Shown piece by piece: positions 30,393 through 30,475 of a DNA stretch of 30,475 nucleotides. This stretch comes from CAZEPJ01 sp964514105 (GTDB lineage: Bacteria > Desulfobacterota > Desulfocorpusculales > Desulfocorpusculum): positions 1 through 30,475 of the forward strand of contig CAZEPJ010000054.1 in NCBI GenBank assembly GCA_964514105.1. Direction: 5' to 3'. The stretch's first letter is position 1, and every line of letters begins with the position of its first letter. The notes under the pieces were generated by a model. The model searched no databases, had not been told where the DNA came from, and saw nothing but the letters and a program-made list of their open reading frames with translations. Position numbers and translations under genes: made by a program.

Positions 30393-30475
30393 GAGAATCC
30401 AGGGTTTCGCCAGGGGAAACCGAGGGTGGGTATCACGGTGCGCGGGTGCGGCCTTCCGATGCCACGCTGCCGGAC

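Overview
The window is 30,475 bp of GC-rich bacterial DNA, densely coded on both strands. No RNA genes, insertion sequences or CRISPR arrays were recognised. A run of exactly 100 N at 22329-22428 marks a scaffold join, so this is a draft assembly or metagenome-assembled genome. The gene set includes a Liv-type ABC ATPase, a thiolase, a stand-alone PurQ, a LarA-like protein, an adenosine-specific kinase, and a TauE/SafE permease beside a dikinase-like protein and single-domain response regulators. Together with the high GC this suggests a Desulfobacterota ('Deltaproteobacteria') lineage. That is inference from gene style, not a phylogeny.

Layout. 1-2622 (+): the 3' end of livF, a long imperfect hairpin, a LEA14-like lipoprotein, a terminator, then purQ and a UspA protein behind a good sigma70-type promoter. 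2657-7743: carbon-acid metabolism with a thiolase (-), an HpcH/HpaI aldolase (+), a DapA-family lyase/aldolase (-), a LarA-like protein (+) and a CBS-pair protein (+); two intergenic regions carry divergent promoters. 8036-11896 (+): the periplasmic protease CtpA, a divergent polysaccharide deacetylase, an amidohydrolase and a minimal NFU iron-sulfur protein. 11919-16859: a B12-binding radical SAM protein (-), a GalT/HIT-like protein (+), and a minus-strand trio of BFN-PDZ protein, metallo-beta-lactamase-fold hydrolase and GNAT acetyltransferase. 16913-21618: a 99-aa protein with an internal duplication, an adenosine-specific kinase (-), an inositol-phosphatase family protein (+), a minus-strand metF-queF-queuosine-precursor-transporter group, a decayed histidine-kinase ATPase fragment and a DUF378 membrane protein (+).

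The most unusual block is on the minus strand from 30389 down to 22438, in transcription order: a dCache sensor histidine kinase, three separate receiver-only response regulators, a TauE/SafE permease, a two-helix membrane protein of unknown function, and a protein with the ATP-binding and phosphohistidine domains of pyruvate,water dikinase but a C-terminal domain that does not look like the PEP/pyruvate barrel. A beta-carbonic-anhydrase-like gene follows beyond the assembly gap. Junctions are tight or overlapping within HK-RR-RR-RR and within permease-membrane protein-dikinase; 122 bp separate these two sub-blocks. I infer a signalling module coupled to anion transport and a phosphotransfer protein of unknown acceptor. 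This is the best candidate here for an undescribed system.

Limits: all family calls come from reading motifs by eye. Promoter and terminator calls are consensus matches only. Several start codons were chosen by ribosome-binding-site spacing and could be off by some codons.
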